Shown here one piece after another: positions 41,094-51,500 of a stretch of DNA of 64,000 bases. The stretch comes from JASLEW01 sp035544875 (GTDB taxonomy: Bacteria; Acidobacteriota; Thermoanaerobaculia; Multivoradales; UBA5704). Location: NCBI GenBank assembly GCA_035544875.1, contig DASZZP010000091.1, forward strand, positions 1 through 64,000, written 5' to 3'. Every line of letters begins with the position of its first letter. The first letter of the stretch is position 1. The position numbers were made by a program, and so were the translations under genes. The notes below the pieces were generated by a model. It ran no database searches, was not told where the DNA came from, and saw nothing but the letters and a program-made list of their open reading frames with translations.

Positions 41094-43772
41094 GTGGAGC
41101 AGGAGAGATCGACAGGATCTGAGCAGGAGGCGGCGCCGCCGCGAGCACCGCGAGCACGACCGACGATCGAGCCCAGCAAAGATCGCCGGGATGGCGGCAA
41201 GGGCAAGAAGCGATGGCTCTATGGCCTGGCGCTCGCCCCGGTCGTGGCGGGGGTGGGGGCATGGCTGGGGCTCGACGCTCTCGACCGCAAGGGGCGCGAG
41301 TTCTATGCCGCCGGGCGCCGGGTGGTCGGCCATCTGGGCGCCTTGGCGGCGGCGGCGCGGGCGCGCGACAGCATGGCGATAACGCGCTTCTTCAGCCCGG
41401 CCTTCCGCGGCGGCCCGCTCGGATTCAACGGCCTGGCTCCGGCAGCGGCAAAGGACGGGGTCGAGCTTCACCGCTTCACGGCCGGAGTCGGCGCATCGCC
41501 GTCGTCGTCAGAGGCCCCGGCGCCGGGCGGGCGCGCGGCGGTGGCGGCGGAGTGGCAGCAGTACCTCGCCGGGTTCGAGCGCATCGAAGAGGTCGGCATC
41601 CACCTCGACCGGGTGGAGGAATGGGAGCCCGGCGGCGCGATGACGGCGACGGTGCGGTTCGAGCTCATCGGCACGCCGCACGGCGCCCCCCATCCGGGCA
41701 TCGACCGGGCGATCTGGCGCATGCGCTTCGGACGGGTGGAGAGTCAGCGCGGCAGGAAGAGAACCGCCGGGCCGGGGAGCCTCGATAGCCCCGGAGAGGA
41801 CGGCGAGCGGCCGCTCGACCCCTTCCGCGGCGAGGAGGAGGTGCCCGCGGGCGCGGCGGCGCGCCTGGCTCCGGAGACGCCGGAGACGGCGGAGCTCGAG
41901 ATCCTGGAGGCGTCGCTGGTCGAGGGCGAGCGGGTGATCTCCGAGCGGCCGCAGTTCGTCGACGTGGCGCGCCAGGCCGGGGTCGATTTCGTGAACCGGC
42001 ACTACCCGGCCTTCCTCGACCCGGCGCTGCCTTTCGGCATGATCCGTTACGGGCCGGGCGGCATCACCGCTGTCGACTACGACAACGACGGCTTCCACGA
42101 TCTCTTCATCCCCGACGGCGTGGCGTCGAAGCTGCTGCGCAACCGGGGCGACGGCACCTTCGAGGACGTCACCGAGAGTGCGGGGCTCGGCGGCCTCGAC
42201 GGCGTCTCGGTGGCGGTCTTTGCCGACTACGACAACGACGGCTGGAAGGATCTGTTCGTCAGCCGCACGTTCGGCCCCAACCAGCTGTTCCACAATAACG
42301 GCGACGGCACCTTCACCGACGTCACCGCGGGCTCCGGCCTGGGCGAGGACTGCTGCACGACGGTGGCCTCGTGGGGCGACTACGACAACGACGGCTGCCT
42401 CGACCTCTACCTCGGGCGCTACCTCGATCCGCGCCGGGCCATCCCGACCACCTTCTATGCCCGCAACGGCGAGCCCAATCGGCTCTATCACAATAACGGC
42501 GACGGCACCTTCACCGACGTCACGGCCCAGGCCGGGGTCGGCGATACCGGCCTCTGCCTGGGGACGGCCTGGGGCGACTATGACGGCGACGGCCGCGCCG
42601 ACCTCTTCGTGGTCAACGATTTCGGCCGTTGCACGCTCTACCACAACAATGGCGACGGCACCTTCGAGGACGTCACGGTGGCCGCCGGCGCGTTGGCCTA
42701 CGGCGCCGGCATGAACGCCTCCTTCGCCGACTACGACAACGACGGCCGGCTCGACCTCTACACCACCGACATCCGCTCCGAGCACGGCTGGTTCGCGGCG
42801 CCTCCGACCGTCGGCCGCTACATGGCCAACTCCTTCAAGCAGGGGGTCTGGCGCACCGACATGCCGCTCTACTTTCAGATTTTTCGCCAGTCCGGTCTCG
42901 ACTTCGTCGACATCTTCCGGCAGATGGCGGCGGGAAACCACCTCCTGCACAACCGCGGCGACGGCACCTTCGAGGACTTGGGCGTGGCGGCGCGCGCCAA
43001 CCCGGTCGGCTGGTTCTGGGGCGCTGTCTTTGCCGATTTCGACAACGACGGCTGGCTCGACCTCTACTGTGCCGACGGCTGGGTCTACAACGAGCCGGGG
43101 ACCGAGATCGAGCTCGAATTCCTGAATGGCGTGGTCGGCCGGCAGAAGGATTACAAGCGCGGCGTCTTTTTCGATCCGCGGAACTTCGGCGGCCGCTCCT
43201 GGCACGGCTGGGAGCGCAATCGGCATCTCCGCAACGAGGGCGACGGCACCTTCCGCGAGATTGGCCGAGGCGCCGGCACCGACCTGGTCGCCAACAGCCG
43301 CGGTGTGGCGGTGGCCGACTTCTGGAACCGCGGTGCGCTCGACCTCGCGGTCGCCGCCTCGGGCGGCCGCCACGCCTTGCTGCGCAACGAGATCGGCTCC
43401 CGCCGCCACTGGCTGCAGGTGGAGCTGGTCGGGACGCGCAGCAACCGCGACGCGGTCGGCGCTCGGGTCTCGGTGGCGAGCGGCGGCAGCGCGCCGCTGC
43501 GCCAGCTGCGCGAGGTGGCGGCGGGCGACGGTTACGCTTCGCAGAGCGCGCTGCGCCTGCATTTCGGCCTGGGCGATGCCGCGGTGGTCGACGAGCTGAC
43601 CGTCCGCTGGCCCGCCTCGGGGACGGTCGAGACCTTCCGCGACGTCGCGGCCGACCGCATCGTGGAGCTGACCGAGGGGAGCGGGAGCCTGGTCGAGAAG
43701 CGCTACGATCAAGCGCGGGCAGTGACCCGCGCGCCTGACCAAGCGCGGGTAGGGACCCGCGCGCCTGATTAG
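41094..43772 (+). CDS. CRTAC1-type protein: membrane-anchored VCBS propeller with ASPIC/UnbV domain
   Basis: 892 residues, GTG start after GAAAGG. A charged cytoplasmic N-terminus, one membrane anchor (about 41-60, LYGLALAPVVAGVGAWLGL) and a ~200-residue unassigned region precede six VCBS/FG-GAP repeats with DYDNDGxxDL calcium-type loops (about 320-680). An ASPIC/UnbV domain follows (about 760-860; HWLQVELVGTRSNRDAVGA, GYASQSALRLHFGLG). Related human CRTAC1 is extracellular and bacterial UnbV occurs in enediyne clusters; biochemistry is unknown. The C-terminal tail comes from a 30-base tandem repeat. First gene of the CRTAC1/TPR/cytochrome operon. Confidence 0.85.
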   Translation: MEQERSTGSEQEAAPPRAPRARPTIEPSKDRRDGGKGKKRWLYGLALAPVVAGVGAWLGLDALDRKGREFYAAGRRVVGHLGALAAAARARDSMAITRFFSPAFRGGPLGFNGLAPAAAKDGVELHRFTAGVGASPSSSEAPAPGGRAAVAAEWQQYLAGFERIEEVGIHLDRVEEWEPGGAMTATVRFELIGTPHGAPHPGIDRAIWRMRFGRVESQRGRKRTAGPGSLDSPGEDGERPLDPFRGEEEVPAGAAARLAPETPETAELEILEASLVEGERVISERPQFVDVARQAGVDFVNRHYPAFLDPALPFGMIRYGPGGITAVDYDNDGFHDLFIPDGVASKLLRNRGDGTFEDVTESAGLGGLDGVSVAVFADYDNDGWKDLFVSRTFGPNQLFHNNGDGTFTDVTAGSGLGEDCCTTVASWGDYDNDGCLDLYLGRYLDPRRAIPTTFYARNGEPNRLYHNNGDGTFTDVTAQAGVGDTGLCLGTAWGDYDGDGRADLFVVNDFGRCTLYHNNGDGTFEDVTVAAGALAYGAGMNASFADYDNDGRLDLYTTDIRSEHGWFAAPPTVGRYMANSFKQGVWRTDMPLYFQIFRQSGLDFVDIFRQMAAGNHLLHNRGDGTFEDLGVAARANPVGWFWGAVFADFDNDGWLDLYCADGWVYNEPGTEIELEFLNGVVGRQKDYKRGVFFDPRNFGGRSWHGWERNRHLRNEGDGTFREIGRGAGTDLVANSRGVAVADFWNRGALDLAVAASGGRHALLRNEIGSRRHWLQVELVGTRSNRDAVGARVSVASGGSAPLRQLREVAAGDGYASQSALRLHFGLGDAAVVDELTVRWPASGTVETFRDVAADRIVELTEGSGSLVEKRYDQARAVTRAPDQARVGTRAPD
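43707..43766 (+). repeat. Two 30-bp tandem repeats at the 3' end of the first CRTAC1 gene
   Basis: Two in-frame units (AAGCGCGGG...GACCCGCGCGCCTGA core) encode DQARAVTRAPDQARVGTRAPD at the C-terminus (written here for context), and a decayed third unit follows the stop. The reverse complement resembles the 33-base repeat at 7525. Confidence 0.65.
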
Positions 43773-43827
43773 ATTGCGCGGGTTGGGACGTAGCGCCCCA
43801 GGGAGTCCGATCGCCAGAGTCAGCAGC

Positions 43828-45750
43828 ATGGGTCCACAAGCCAAGCGCATCGTCGCCGCGCTCGGGGCGCTCGCCGCCCTGCTGCTCGGAATGACCTCGC
43901 CGACCGCCGGCGGTGTCCGCGGGGCTGGCGGGGCTGGAAGCGGCACGCCCGCCGGCACGGAGCCAGGTCCGCCGGCCGCGGGAGCGACGTCCGCCGCGGC
44001 CTCCCCCAAGACCGGCGCGGGCGGCAATCAGGCGGCGGGGGCGGCGGGCGGGCGCTGGTTCGAGGACGTGACGCGGCGGGCAGGCCTGGCGGTCAAGCAC
44101 CACAACCGGGTGTTTCACAACCCCTATGCCGAGATCATGGCCGGCTACACGGCGCTCGGCGCGGCGGCGGCGGTTGGCGACTACGACGGCGATGGCTTCG
44201 AAGACATCTTCGTCACCGACTCGGCCGAAGGGGGCAAGAACCACCTCTACCACAACAACGGCGACCTCACCTTCACCGACGTTGCCGAGCAGGCCGGCGT
44301 GGCCGACGGCAACGATGCCGAGAACGCCACCGCCGACGCGCTCTGGTTCGACTACAACAACGACGGGCGCCCCGACCTGCTGGTGGTGCGCTTCGGTCAC
44401 AGCAAGCTCTACGAGAACCTGGGCAATGGCAAATTCAAGGACGTCACCAAGCAGGCGGGCCTCGACCGCTACATGAACAGCATCTCCGCCATCGCCTTCG
44501 ACTACGACCACGACGGCTATCTCGACCTGTTCATCGGCAACTACTTCCAGCCCGTCAATCTCTTCCATCCCTCGACGCCGCGCTTCTTTCCCGAGAGCTT
44601 CGAGACCGCGAACAACGGCGGCGGGGTGGTGGTCTACCACAACAACGGCGACGGCACCTTCACCGACGTCACCGACAAGGTCGGTCTCAAGACCAGCGGC
44701 TGGACCCTCGACCTCGGCCACGGCGACGCCAACAACGACGGCTGGGACGACCTCTACGTGGCGTGCGACTTCGGGACCGATCGGTTTTTCCTCAACAACG
44801 GCGACGGCACCTTCACCGACAAGACGCAGACCGCGATCGGCTTCGACACCAAGAAGGGGATGAACGCCGAGTGGGGCGACTACGACAACGACGGCTGGCT
44901 CGATATCTTCGTCACCAACATCACCGACGACTACATGCGGGAAGGCAACTTCCTCTGGCACAACAACGGCAACCTGACCTTCACCGACGTGTCGCGCGAG
45001 ACCGGCACCTACGAGACCGGCTGGGGGTGGGCGGCCAAGTTCTTCGACTACGACAACGACGGCTGGCTCGACCTCTACGTGGTCAACGGCTGGGTCTCGG
45101 CCGGCCCGGAGAGCTACGTGCCTGACATCTTCGAGATGATCGTGCGGCCGAACGTCGACCTGGCGGATGCCCGCAGCTGGCCGCCGATGGGCAAGAAGAG
45201 CCTCTCCGGCTACGAGAAGAAGAAGCTCTTCCACAACGAGCACGGCCAGCTGTTCCGCAACGAGGCGGCCCGCCACGGACTCGACTCGACCCGCGACGGG
45301 CGCGGCATCGCGGTGGCGGATTTCGACAACGACGGGCGCCTGGACCTCTTCGTGACCAACGCCAACGACGAGCCGTACCTCTACCACAACGTGCTGCCGA
45401 CCGGCGCCCACTGGGCCGAGTTCCAGCTCGAGGGGCGCAAGTCCAACCGCGACGCGGTCGGGACGCGGCTCTACCTGACTACCGGCGGCCGCCGGCTGCT
45501 GCGCTTCGTCGACGGCGGCAACGGCTTTGCCTCGCAGAGCACCAAGCGCGTGCACTTCGGGCTCGCCGGCGCGGCCACCGTCGACCAGCTCGAGGTGCTG
45601 TGGCCCTCGGGCCTGCGCCAGACCTTCTCCGGCTTCGCCGCCGATCACCTCTACCGCATCGTCGAGGGCCAGCCGGCGCTGACCGCGTGGCAGCCCCGCC
45701 CCTCTCCCCCTGGACCACGTCCCGCCCCTCGCGAGGTGAAGCAACGATGA
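43828..45750 (+). CDS. Exported CRTAC1-type protein (VCBS plus ASPIC/UnbV)
   Basis: 640 residues. The ATG at 43828 gives a clear signal peptide (MGPQAKRIVAALGALAALLLG); the TTG at 43774 is less likely. Six or more DYDNDG-type calcium loops from about 120 to 480, repeated HNNGDGTFTDVT blocks, then ASPIC/UnbV (about 540-620; HWAEFQLEGRKSNRDAVGT, FASQSTKRVHFGL). Predicted periplasmic or surface protein. The stop overlaps the TPR gene start (ATGA). Confidence 0.86.
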   Translation: MGPQAKRIVAALGALAALLLGMTSPTAGGVRGAGGAGSGTPAGTEPGPPAAGATSAAASPKTGAGGNQAAGAAGGRWFEDVTRRAGLAVKHHNRVFHNPYAEIMAGYTALGAAAAVGDYDGDGFEDIFVTDSAEGGKNHLYHNNGDLTFTDVAEQAGVADGNDAENATADALWFDYNNDGRPDLLVVRFGHSKLYENLGNGKFKDVTKQAGLDRYMNSISAIAFDYDHDGYLDLFIGNYFQPVNLFHPSTPRFFPESFETANNGGGVVVYHNNGDGTFTDVTDKVGLKTSGWTLDLGHGDANNDGWDDLYVACDFGTDRFFLNNGDGTFTDKTQTAIGFDTKKGMNAEWGDYDNDGWLDIFVTNITDDYMREGNFLWHNNGNLTFTDVSRETGTYETGWGWAAKFFDYDNDGWLDLYVVNGWVSAGPESYVPDIFEMIVRPNVDLADARSWPPMGKKSLSGYEKKKLFHNEHGQLFRNEAARHGLDSTRDGRGIAVADFDNDGRLDLFVTNANDEPYLYHNVLPTGAHWAEFQLEGRKSNRDAVGTRLYLTTGGRRLLRFVDGGNGFASQSTKRVHFGLAGAATVDQLEVLWPSGLRQTFSGFAADHLYRIVEGQPALTAWQPRPSPPGPRPAPREVKQR

Positions 45751-46517
45751 AACGGACCGCCTTAGGGACCGCCGTAGCGGCATGGAGCCTTCTGGCGTTG
45801 GGATTGGGCAGCATGGCCGCCGCCGCGGCCTCGCCGTTCGAGGATGGCGTCAAGGCGCTGGCGGCAGGCGACGCGCAGGGGGCGCTGCGCCAGATGGAGG
45901 CGGCGGTGGCGGGCGAGCCGGAGAACGTCCGCTACGTCTCCGAGTACCGGCAGGCGGTGATCAAGACCGGCTCCTACGACCGCGCGATCGACTTCTTCGA
46001 AAAGCTGGTCAAGGATCACCCGGAATCGGCCAACGCCTGGCTCAACTACGGCTACGCCTACGTCGACAAGATCCCGGCGGCCGGCGCGATCACCCAGGTC
46101 ATCCTGGCCAACAACGCCCTCACACGCTTCTCGCGCTCGATCGAGATCAAGCCCACCTGGCTGGCTCTCTACACCCGCGGCAACAGCTATCTCTACTGGC
46201 CGAAGATCTTCGGCCGCGCCCCCCTCGGAGTGGCCGATCTCGAGCGCGCGCTCGCCATGTCGAAGAACGAGCCCAAGCGCGTCTACCACGTCCACGCCTA
46301 CGTCGCCCTGGGCGACGCCTACGTCAAGACCGACCAGCCGGAGAAAGCGCGGGCGATCTGGCAGGAAGGGGCAGGGGCTAAGCTCTTCCCCGACGAGCCC
46401 CAGCTCAAGGCGCGCCTGGCGCGCCAGGGAGAGGAGCTGGAGAGCTACATCAACGACCAGCTCGACCCCAACAAGCGCGTCGATACCAATCTGCGCGAAG
46501 TATGGGAGGCGCGGTGA
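45747..46517 (+). CDS. Exported TPR protein
   Basis: 256 residues. Signal peptide MKRTALGTAVAAWSLLALGLGSMAAAAA, then about four TPR-like helix pairs (GVKALAAGDAQGALRQMEAA; YDRAIDFFEKLVKDHPESANAWLNYG; LERALAMSK). Probably a periplasmic scaffold. It is coupled on both sides by four-base overlaps to CRTAC1 genes, so stoichiometric assembly with them is likely. Confidence 0.8.
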   Translation: MKRTALGTAVAAWSLLALGLGSMAAAAASPFEDGVKALAAGDAQGALRQMEAAVAGEPENVRYVSEYRQAVIKTGSYDRAIDFFEKLVKDHPESANAWLNYGYAYVDKIPAAGAITQVILANNALTRFSRSIEIKPTWLALYTRGNSYLYWPKIFGRAPLGVADLERALAMSKNEPKRVYHVHAYVALGDAYVKTDQPEKARAIWQEGAGAKLFPDEPQLKARLARQGEELESYINDQLDPNKRVDTNLREVWEAR

Positions 46518-48514
46518 GCGGCGGAGGCGAGGCATCGGGCCCAGGCGTGGCGCGGCTGGCGCGCCGGGGGCCAAGGCGGCGCCGGGCAATGGCCGTTGCC
46601 GCGGGCTGGCTGCTGCTGCTGGCACCGCTGCCCTCGTTCGGCCCGGCGTCGGCCGCACCGGCCGCCGCCTCTCCGTCGGCAGCGGCAGCCGCCGCCTCTC
46701 CGCCGGCAGCGGCAGCCGCCGCGCCCGCCGGCGCCTCGCCGCCCGCAACGACAGCGGCCACGGCAGCCCGAGCGGAGAAGGGCATCGGTCCGATCCGTTT
46801 CGAGGAGATCGGCGCCAAGGCGGGAGCGCGGCTGCTGCACCATACGCGGCGCTTCTCGGGCAAGCACGCCGACGTGCTCGCGATGTTCACCTCGGGCGGT
46901 GCGGCGGTGGCGGTCGGCGACTACGACAACGACGGCTTCGACGACCTCTTCGTGACCGACTCCGAAAGCGGCCGCGGCAACCACCTGCTGCACAACAACG
47001 GCGACATGACCTTCACCGAGGTCACCGAAAAGGCGGGCGTGGCCAAGGGCAACGACCCGGGGACGATCGTTTCCGACGCCCTCTGGTTCGACTATGACAA
47101 CGACGGCCGCGAGGACCTGCTGGTGGCGCGCTTCGGCACGCCGCTGCTCTATCACAACGAGGGCAACGGCAAGTTCCGCGACGTCACCGCCGCCTCGGGG
47201 CTCAACAAGTTCGCCAACACCATCGCGGTGATCGCCTTCGATTACGACAACGACGGCTACCTCGACCTGCTGTTTGGAAACTATTTCAAACCGGTCAACC
47301 TGTTCGACCTGAAGGACCCGCACGTGCTGCCCAACAACCTCGACCAGGCCGACAACGGCGGCGGCGTGACCCTGTGGCGCAACATGGGCAACGGCACCTT
47401 CGTCGACGTCACGGAGAAGGCGGGCCTGGGCAGGCACACCGGCTGGACGCTCGACGTCGGGCACGGCGACTTCAACAACGACGGCTGGCAGGACATCTAC
47501 CTGGCCGACGACTACGGCACCGACCGGCTGTTCCTGAACAACGGCAACGGCACCTTCCGCGAGGTCACCGAGGAGGCGATCGGCTTCGACACCAAGAAGG
47601 GGATGAACGTCGACGTCGCCGACTACGACCGCGACGGCTGGCTCGACATCTACGTCACCAACATCACCGACGAGTACATGAAAGAGTGCAACATGCTTTG
47701 GCATAACAACGGCGTCGACGCCGCCGGCAGGCTGACCTTCACCGATCTGTCGCGCGAGACCGGGACCTGCTCGACGCTCTGGGGGTGGGCGGCGAAGTGG
47801 GCCGACTTCGACAACGACGGCTGGGTCGACCTGGTGGCGGCCGACGGCCTGCGCTCGGCGGGGCCGAAGAACTACATCCCGGTGCTGCTCGAGATGATCA
47901 TCACTCCCGGGATCGACTTCACCGACGTCAACAGCTGGCCCGACATCGGCGACATGAGCTGGAGCGGCTTCCAGCGCAAGAAGCTGTTCCGCAACTTGGG
48001 CAGCCAGGCGTTCAAGGAGATGGCGCACGAGGCCGGGGTCGACAACGACCTCGACGGACGCGGCATCGGGGTCGCCGATTTCGACAACGACGGCAGGCTC
48101 GACTACGTCCAGACCAACGCCAACCAGCCGTCGCTGCTCTATCGCAACGTCACCTCGCCCGTCGGCAACTGGATCGAGCTCAAGCTGGTCGGCACGCGCT
48201 CCAACCGCGACGCGATCGGCGCGCGGGTGACCGCCAAGGCGGGCGGCGCCCTGCTCATCCGCGAGGTCGACGGCGGCAACGGCTACTCGAGCCAGAGCTC
48301 GAAGCGCGTGCACATCGGCCTCGGCACGGCGGCGAAGATCGACAGCCTGGAGATCCGCTGGCCGAGCGGCCTGCGCGAGCAGGTGACGGTGCCGATCAAT
48401 CGCATCTCCTACGTCAAGGAGGGGAGCGGCGTGGTGGAGAAGGCGGAAGCGCTGCGCCCCCTGCCGCCGGCGGGGCCGGGGACCGAAAAGGAGCGAGGGG
48501 CGCCGAGCCCATGA
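46514..48514 (+). CDS. Exported CRTAC1-type protein (VCBS plus ASPIC/UnbV)
   Basis: 666 residues from GTG 46514, which overlaps the previous stop (GTGA) and follows GGGAGG; ATG 46502 is an alternative. A long Arg-rich n-region, hydrophobic core (AMAVAAGWLLLLAPLPSF) and Ala/Pro linker make an export signal. VCBS loops (DYDNDGFDDLF, DYDRDGWLDIY, DFDNDGWVDLV) and an ASPIC/UnbV domain (NWIELKLVGTRSNRDAIGA, YSSQSSKRVHIGLG) follow. It is the closest paralogue of 43828 and probably a tandem duplicate. Confidence 0.86.
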   Translation: MSGGGEASGPGVARLARRGPRRRRAMAVAAGWLLLLAPLPSFGPASAAPAAASPSAAAAAASPPAAAAAAPAGASPPATTAATAARAEKGIGPIRFEEIGAKAGARLLHHTRRFSGKHADVLAMFTSGGAAVAVGDYDNDGFDDLFVTDSESGRGNHLLHNNGDMTFTEVTEKAGVAKGNDPGTIVSDALWFDYDNDGREDLLVARFGTPLLYHNEGNGKFRDVTAASGLNKFANTIAVIAFDYDNDGYLDLLFGNYFKPVNLFDLKDPHVLPNNLDQADNGGGVTLWRNMGNGTFVDVTEKAGLGRHTGWTLDVGHGDFNNDGWQDIYLADDYGTDRLFLNNGNGTFREVTEEAIGFDTKKGMNVDVADYDRDGWLDIYVTNITDEYMKECNMLWHNNGVDAAGRLTFTDLSRETGTCSTLWGWAAKWADFDNDGWVDLVAADGLRSAGPKNYIPVLLEMIITPGIDFTDVNSWPDIGDMSWSGFQRKKLFRNLGSQAFKEMAHEAGVDNDLDGRGIGVADFDNDGRLDYVQTNANQPSLLYRNVTSPVGNWIELKLVGTRSNRDAIGARVTAKAGGALLIREVDGGNGYSSQSSKRVHIGLGTAAKIDSLEIRWPSGLREQVTVPINRISYVKEGSGVVEKAEALRPLPPAGPGTEKERGAPSP

Positions 48515-51500
48515 GATCGCCGCGCTCGCAGAGCGCCGAAAGAGCACCTCGGGCGACCCCCTTGCCGCCCGCCGGGAGGCTCGCGGGAGGGGCCGGCGCA
48601 CTGGCGGGTGGCTGGCTGATTCGCGCGGTGATCCTTCTTCTTCTGCTTCCGCTCTTGGCCGCGGCAAGAGGGGGGGTCGCCCCGGCGGAGAGCCGGGAGG
48701 AGGCGATCTGGCAGCACCGCAACCTGGGCAAGGCGTTCTACGAGAACCCGACCACCCAGCAGCAGGCGGTCGCGGAGCTCGCCAAGGCGCTGGCGCTGGC
48801 GCCCGAGTCGGCGCGCGAACGGCTCAACTACGGCCTTGCCCTGCTCAAGGCAGGCAAGACGGCCGAGGGGATTGCCGAGCTCGAGCGGGTGCAGAAGCAG
48901 GCCCCGGCCCTTCCCCATACCTGGTTCAATCTGGGGATCGCCTGGAAGCGGGCCTCGGAGTACGACAAGGCGACCGCCCAGCTCGAGCGCATGGCCGAGC
49001 TGGCGCCGGAGGAGCCGATCACCCTCTACAACCTCGGCGCGCTCTACAAGCTGGCCGGCAAGGGCGAGGCCTCGCTCGCCCAGTTCGAGGCGGCGGCGCG
49101 GCTCGCGCCGCAGCTGGCCGGCCCGCACTTCCAGCTCTACAACGCCTACAAGCAGGCCGGCCGCGCCGACGACGCTGCCCGCGAGCTGGCGATCTTCCAG
49201 GAAATCAAGAAGCGCCAGGCCGGTGCCGCGGTCCCCGAAGACCTCGAGTGGAGCTTCTACGCCGAGATCTACGACCCCGCCGAGGAGCGCCTGCCGGGCA
49301 ACCCGGCGGCGGCGGCCGAGGCCGCGGCGGCGGCCGTGCCCATCACCTTCGCCGACCGCGAGCTGGCGCGCGGCCTGCAAACACTGCAAACAGACGGCGC
49401 CGGCGCCGGCGTGCTGGCGCTCGACGTCGACGGTGACGGCCGGGCGGCAGTCCTCGCCTGGTCGGCGGCCGGCGTCTGGCTCTGGCGGCCCGGCGCGGCG
49501 GCCGCGGTGCCGGCCCCGGGGCTGGAAGCGCTCAGGGGGGTCGTCGCGGTGGCGGCCGGCGATTTCAACAACGACGGCCTGCCCGACCTGTGCCTACTCA
49601 CCGAGACCGGCGCCCGTCTCTACGTCAATCGCGGCGGCCGCTTCGAAGAGAGCCCGGCGCGCCTGCCGGCGGGGCGCTACCGCAAGGCGGTCTGGCTCGA
49701 CTACGACCACGACTACGACCTCGACCTGATCCTGCTCGGCGACCACTCGGCGCTGCTGCGCAACGACGGCGCGGCGGGGTGGAGCGACCGCACGGCAGAC
49801 TTCCCGTTCGCCGCCGGCAGGGCGCTCGACGCCGCCGTGCTCGACCTGGTCGCCGACAGCCCGGGGCTCGACCTCGTGGTCAGCTACGAGGACCACCCGG
49901 GCGTCATCTACCGCGACCGCCTGGCCGGACACTTCTCCGCCGAGCCGCTGCCGGCGCTGCCCGCCGGAGCGCGCTCGCTCATCGCCGAGGACCTGGACAA
50001 CGACGGCTGGACCGACCTAGCGGCGGTCGCGCCGGCTGCGCTGGCTGCGCTGGCTGCGAATACCGCGCCTGCCGGCGCGGCGCCGCCCGCGGCCCCCCTC
50101 GTCTTGCTGCGCAATCGCCAGGGGCAGCTCGAACGTTGGACCGCGGGCGGCCCGGCGCCGGCGGCTGGCGAGGGTCTGGCGCCGGGCGAGGGACCGGTGG
50201 CGATCGCGGTTGCCGATCTGGCGAACCGGGGCGCGGCCGACCTCGTCGCCGTCGGCGCCAGGGGCGCCGTCTACCGGCTGGAGGGGGGCCGCCTGGCGCC
50301 CGCCGCCGCCCTCCCTGCGCTCGCCGGCCTGCGCGCCGTCGCAGCCGCGGATTTCGATGGCGATGGGCGGCAGGACCTGGCGGTGGTTCGCGCCGACGGG
50401 TCGCTGCACCTGCTGCGCAATACGACCGCGACGGCCAACCGCTGGCTGGCGGTGCGGCTGGTCGGGGTCCGCAACCCCAAGCTGGCGGCCGGCGCCCGGG
50501 TCGAGGTCAAGGCCGGCTCGAGCTACCAGAAGCGGCTCTACCGCGGCACGCCGCTGGTCTTCGGCATGCGCGGGCGCGAGCGCGCCGACACCGTGCGCAT
50601 CACCTGGCCCAACGGCCTGATCCAGAACGAGACCCGGCAGGCGGCGGCGCAGGCATATCTGTTCAAGGAGGCGCAACGGCTCTCCGGCTCCTGCCCGATG
50701 GTCTTTACCTGGAACGGCCGGCGCTTCGAGTTCATCACCGACGTGCTGGGAGTGGCGCCGCTCGGCGCCAGCTCCGGCGACGGCACCTTCTTCCCGGTCG
50801 ATCACAACGAGTGGATCGCCATCCCGGGCGAGGCGCTGCTGCCGAGCGCCGGCCGCTACGAGGTGCGCATCACCGAGGAGCTGCACGAGGTGACCTACCT
50901 CGATCAGGTGCGGCTGCTGGCCCTCGACCACCCGGACGGCCTCGAGGTCTACACCAACGAGAAGTTCAAGAGCCCGCCCTTCCCCGAGTTCCGCCTCTAC
51001 GGGGTCGAGCGGCGCATCTACCCGCGGCGAGCGGTCGACGACCAGGGGCGCGACGTCCTCCCTGCCCTGCTGCGCCGCGACGGCGTCTATCCCGACGGGT
51101 TCCGCCGCACCCCCGTGGGCGTCGCCGAGCTGCACGCACTCGAGCTTGACTTCCCTCCGCCCGCTGCGCCCCCGCCGCGCACCGGCGGGGCGCGGGCGGC
51201 GGCGGACGGCGCGGTGCTCTACCTGACCGGCTGGGTCGACTGGGCCGACGGCAGCACCTTCCGCGCCGCCTCCCAGGAGAGCGCCGCGGGGCTGCAGCTG
51301 CCGCGGCTCGAGGTCAAGGACGCCGCCGGTCGCTGGCGGACAGCCGTCGAAGACATGGGGATCCCGGCCGGCAAGCCGAAGACCATCGCCGTCGACCTGA
51401 CCGGCAAGTTCCTGTCCGAGTCGCGCGCGGTGCGGATCGTCACCAACCTATGCGTCTACTGGGACGAGATCTTCCTCGGCGAGCGCGGCGCGCCGCCGGA

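Noticed and set aside
42060..48120. Many near-identical DNA blocks (GACTACGACAACGACGGC, CACAACAACGGCGAC) resembling a repeat array
   Set aside because: They are the calcium-loop and HNNGDGTF codons of VCBS repeats in coding sequence, not a CRISPR or intergenic array; spacing is irregular.
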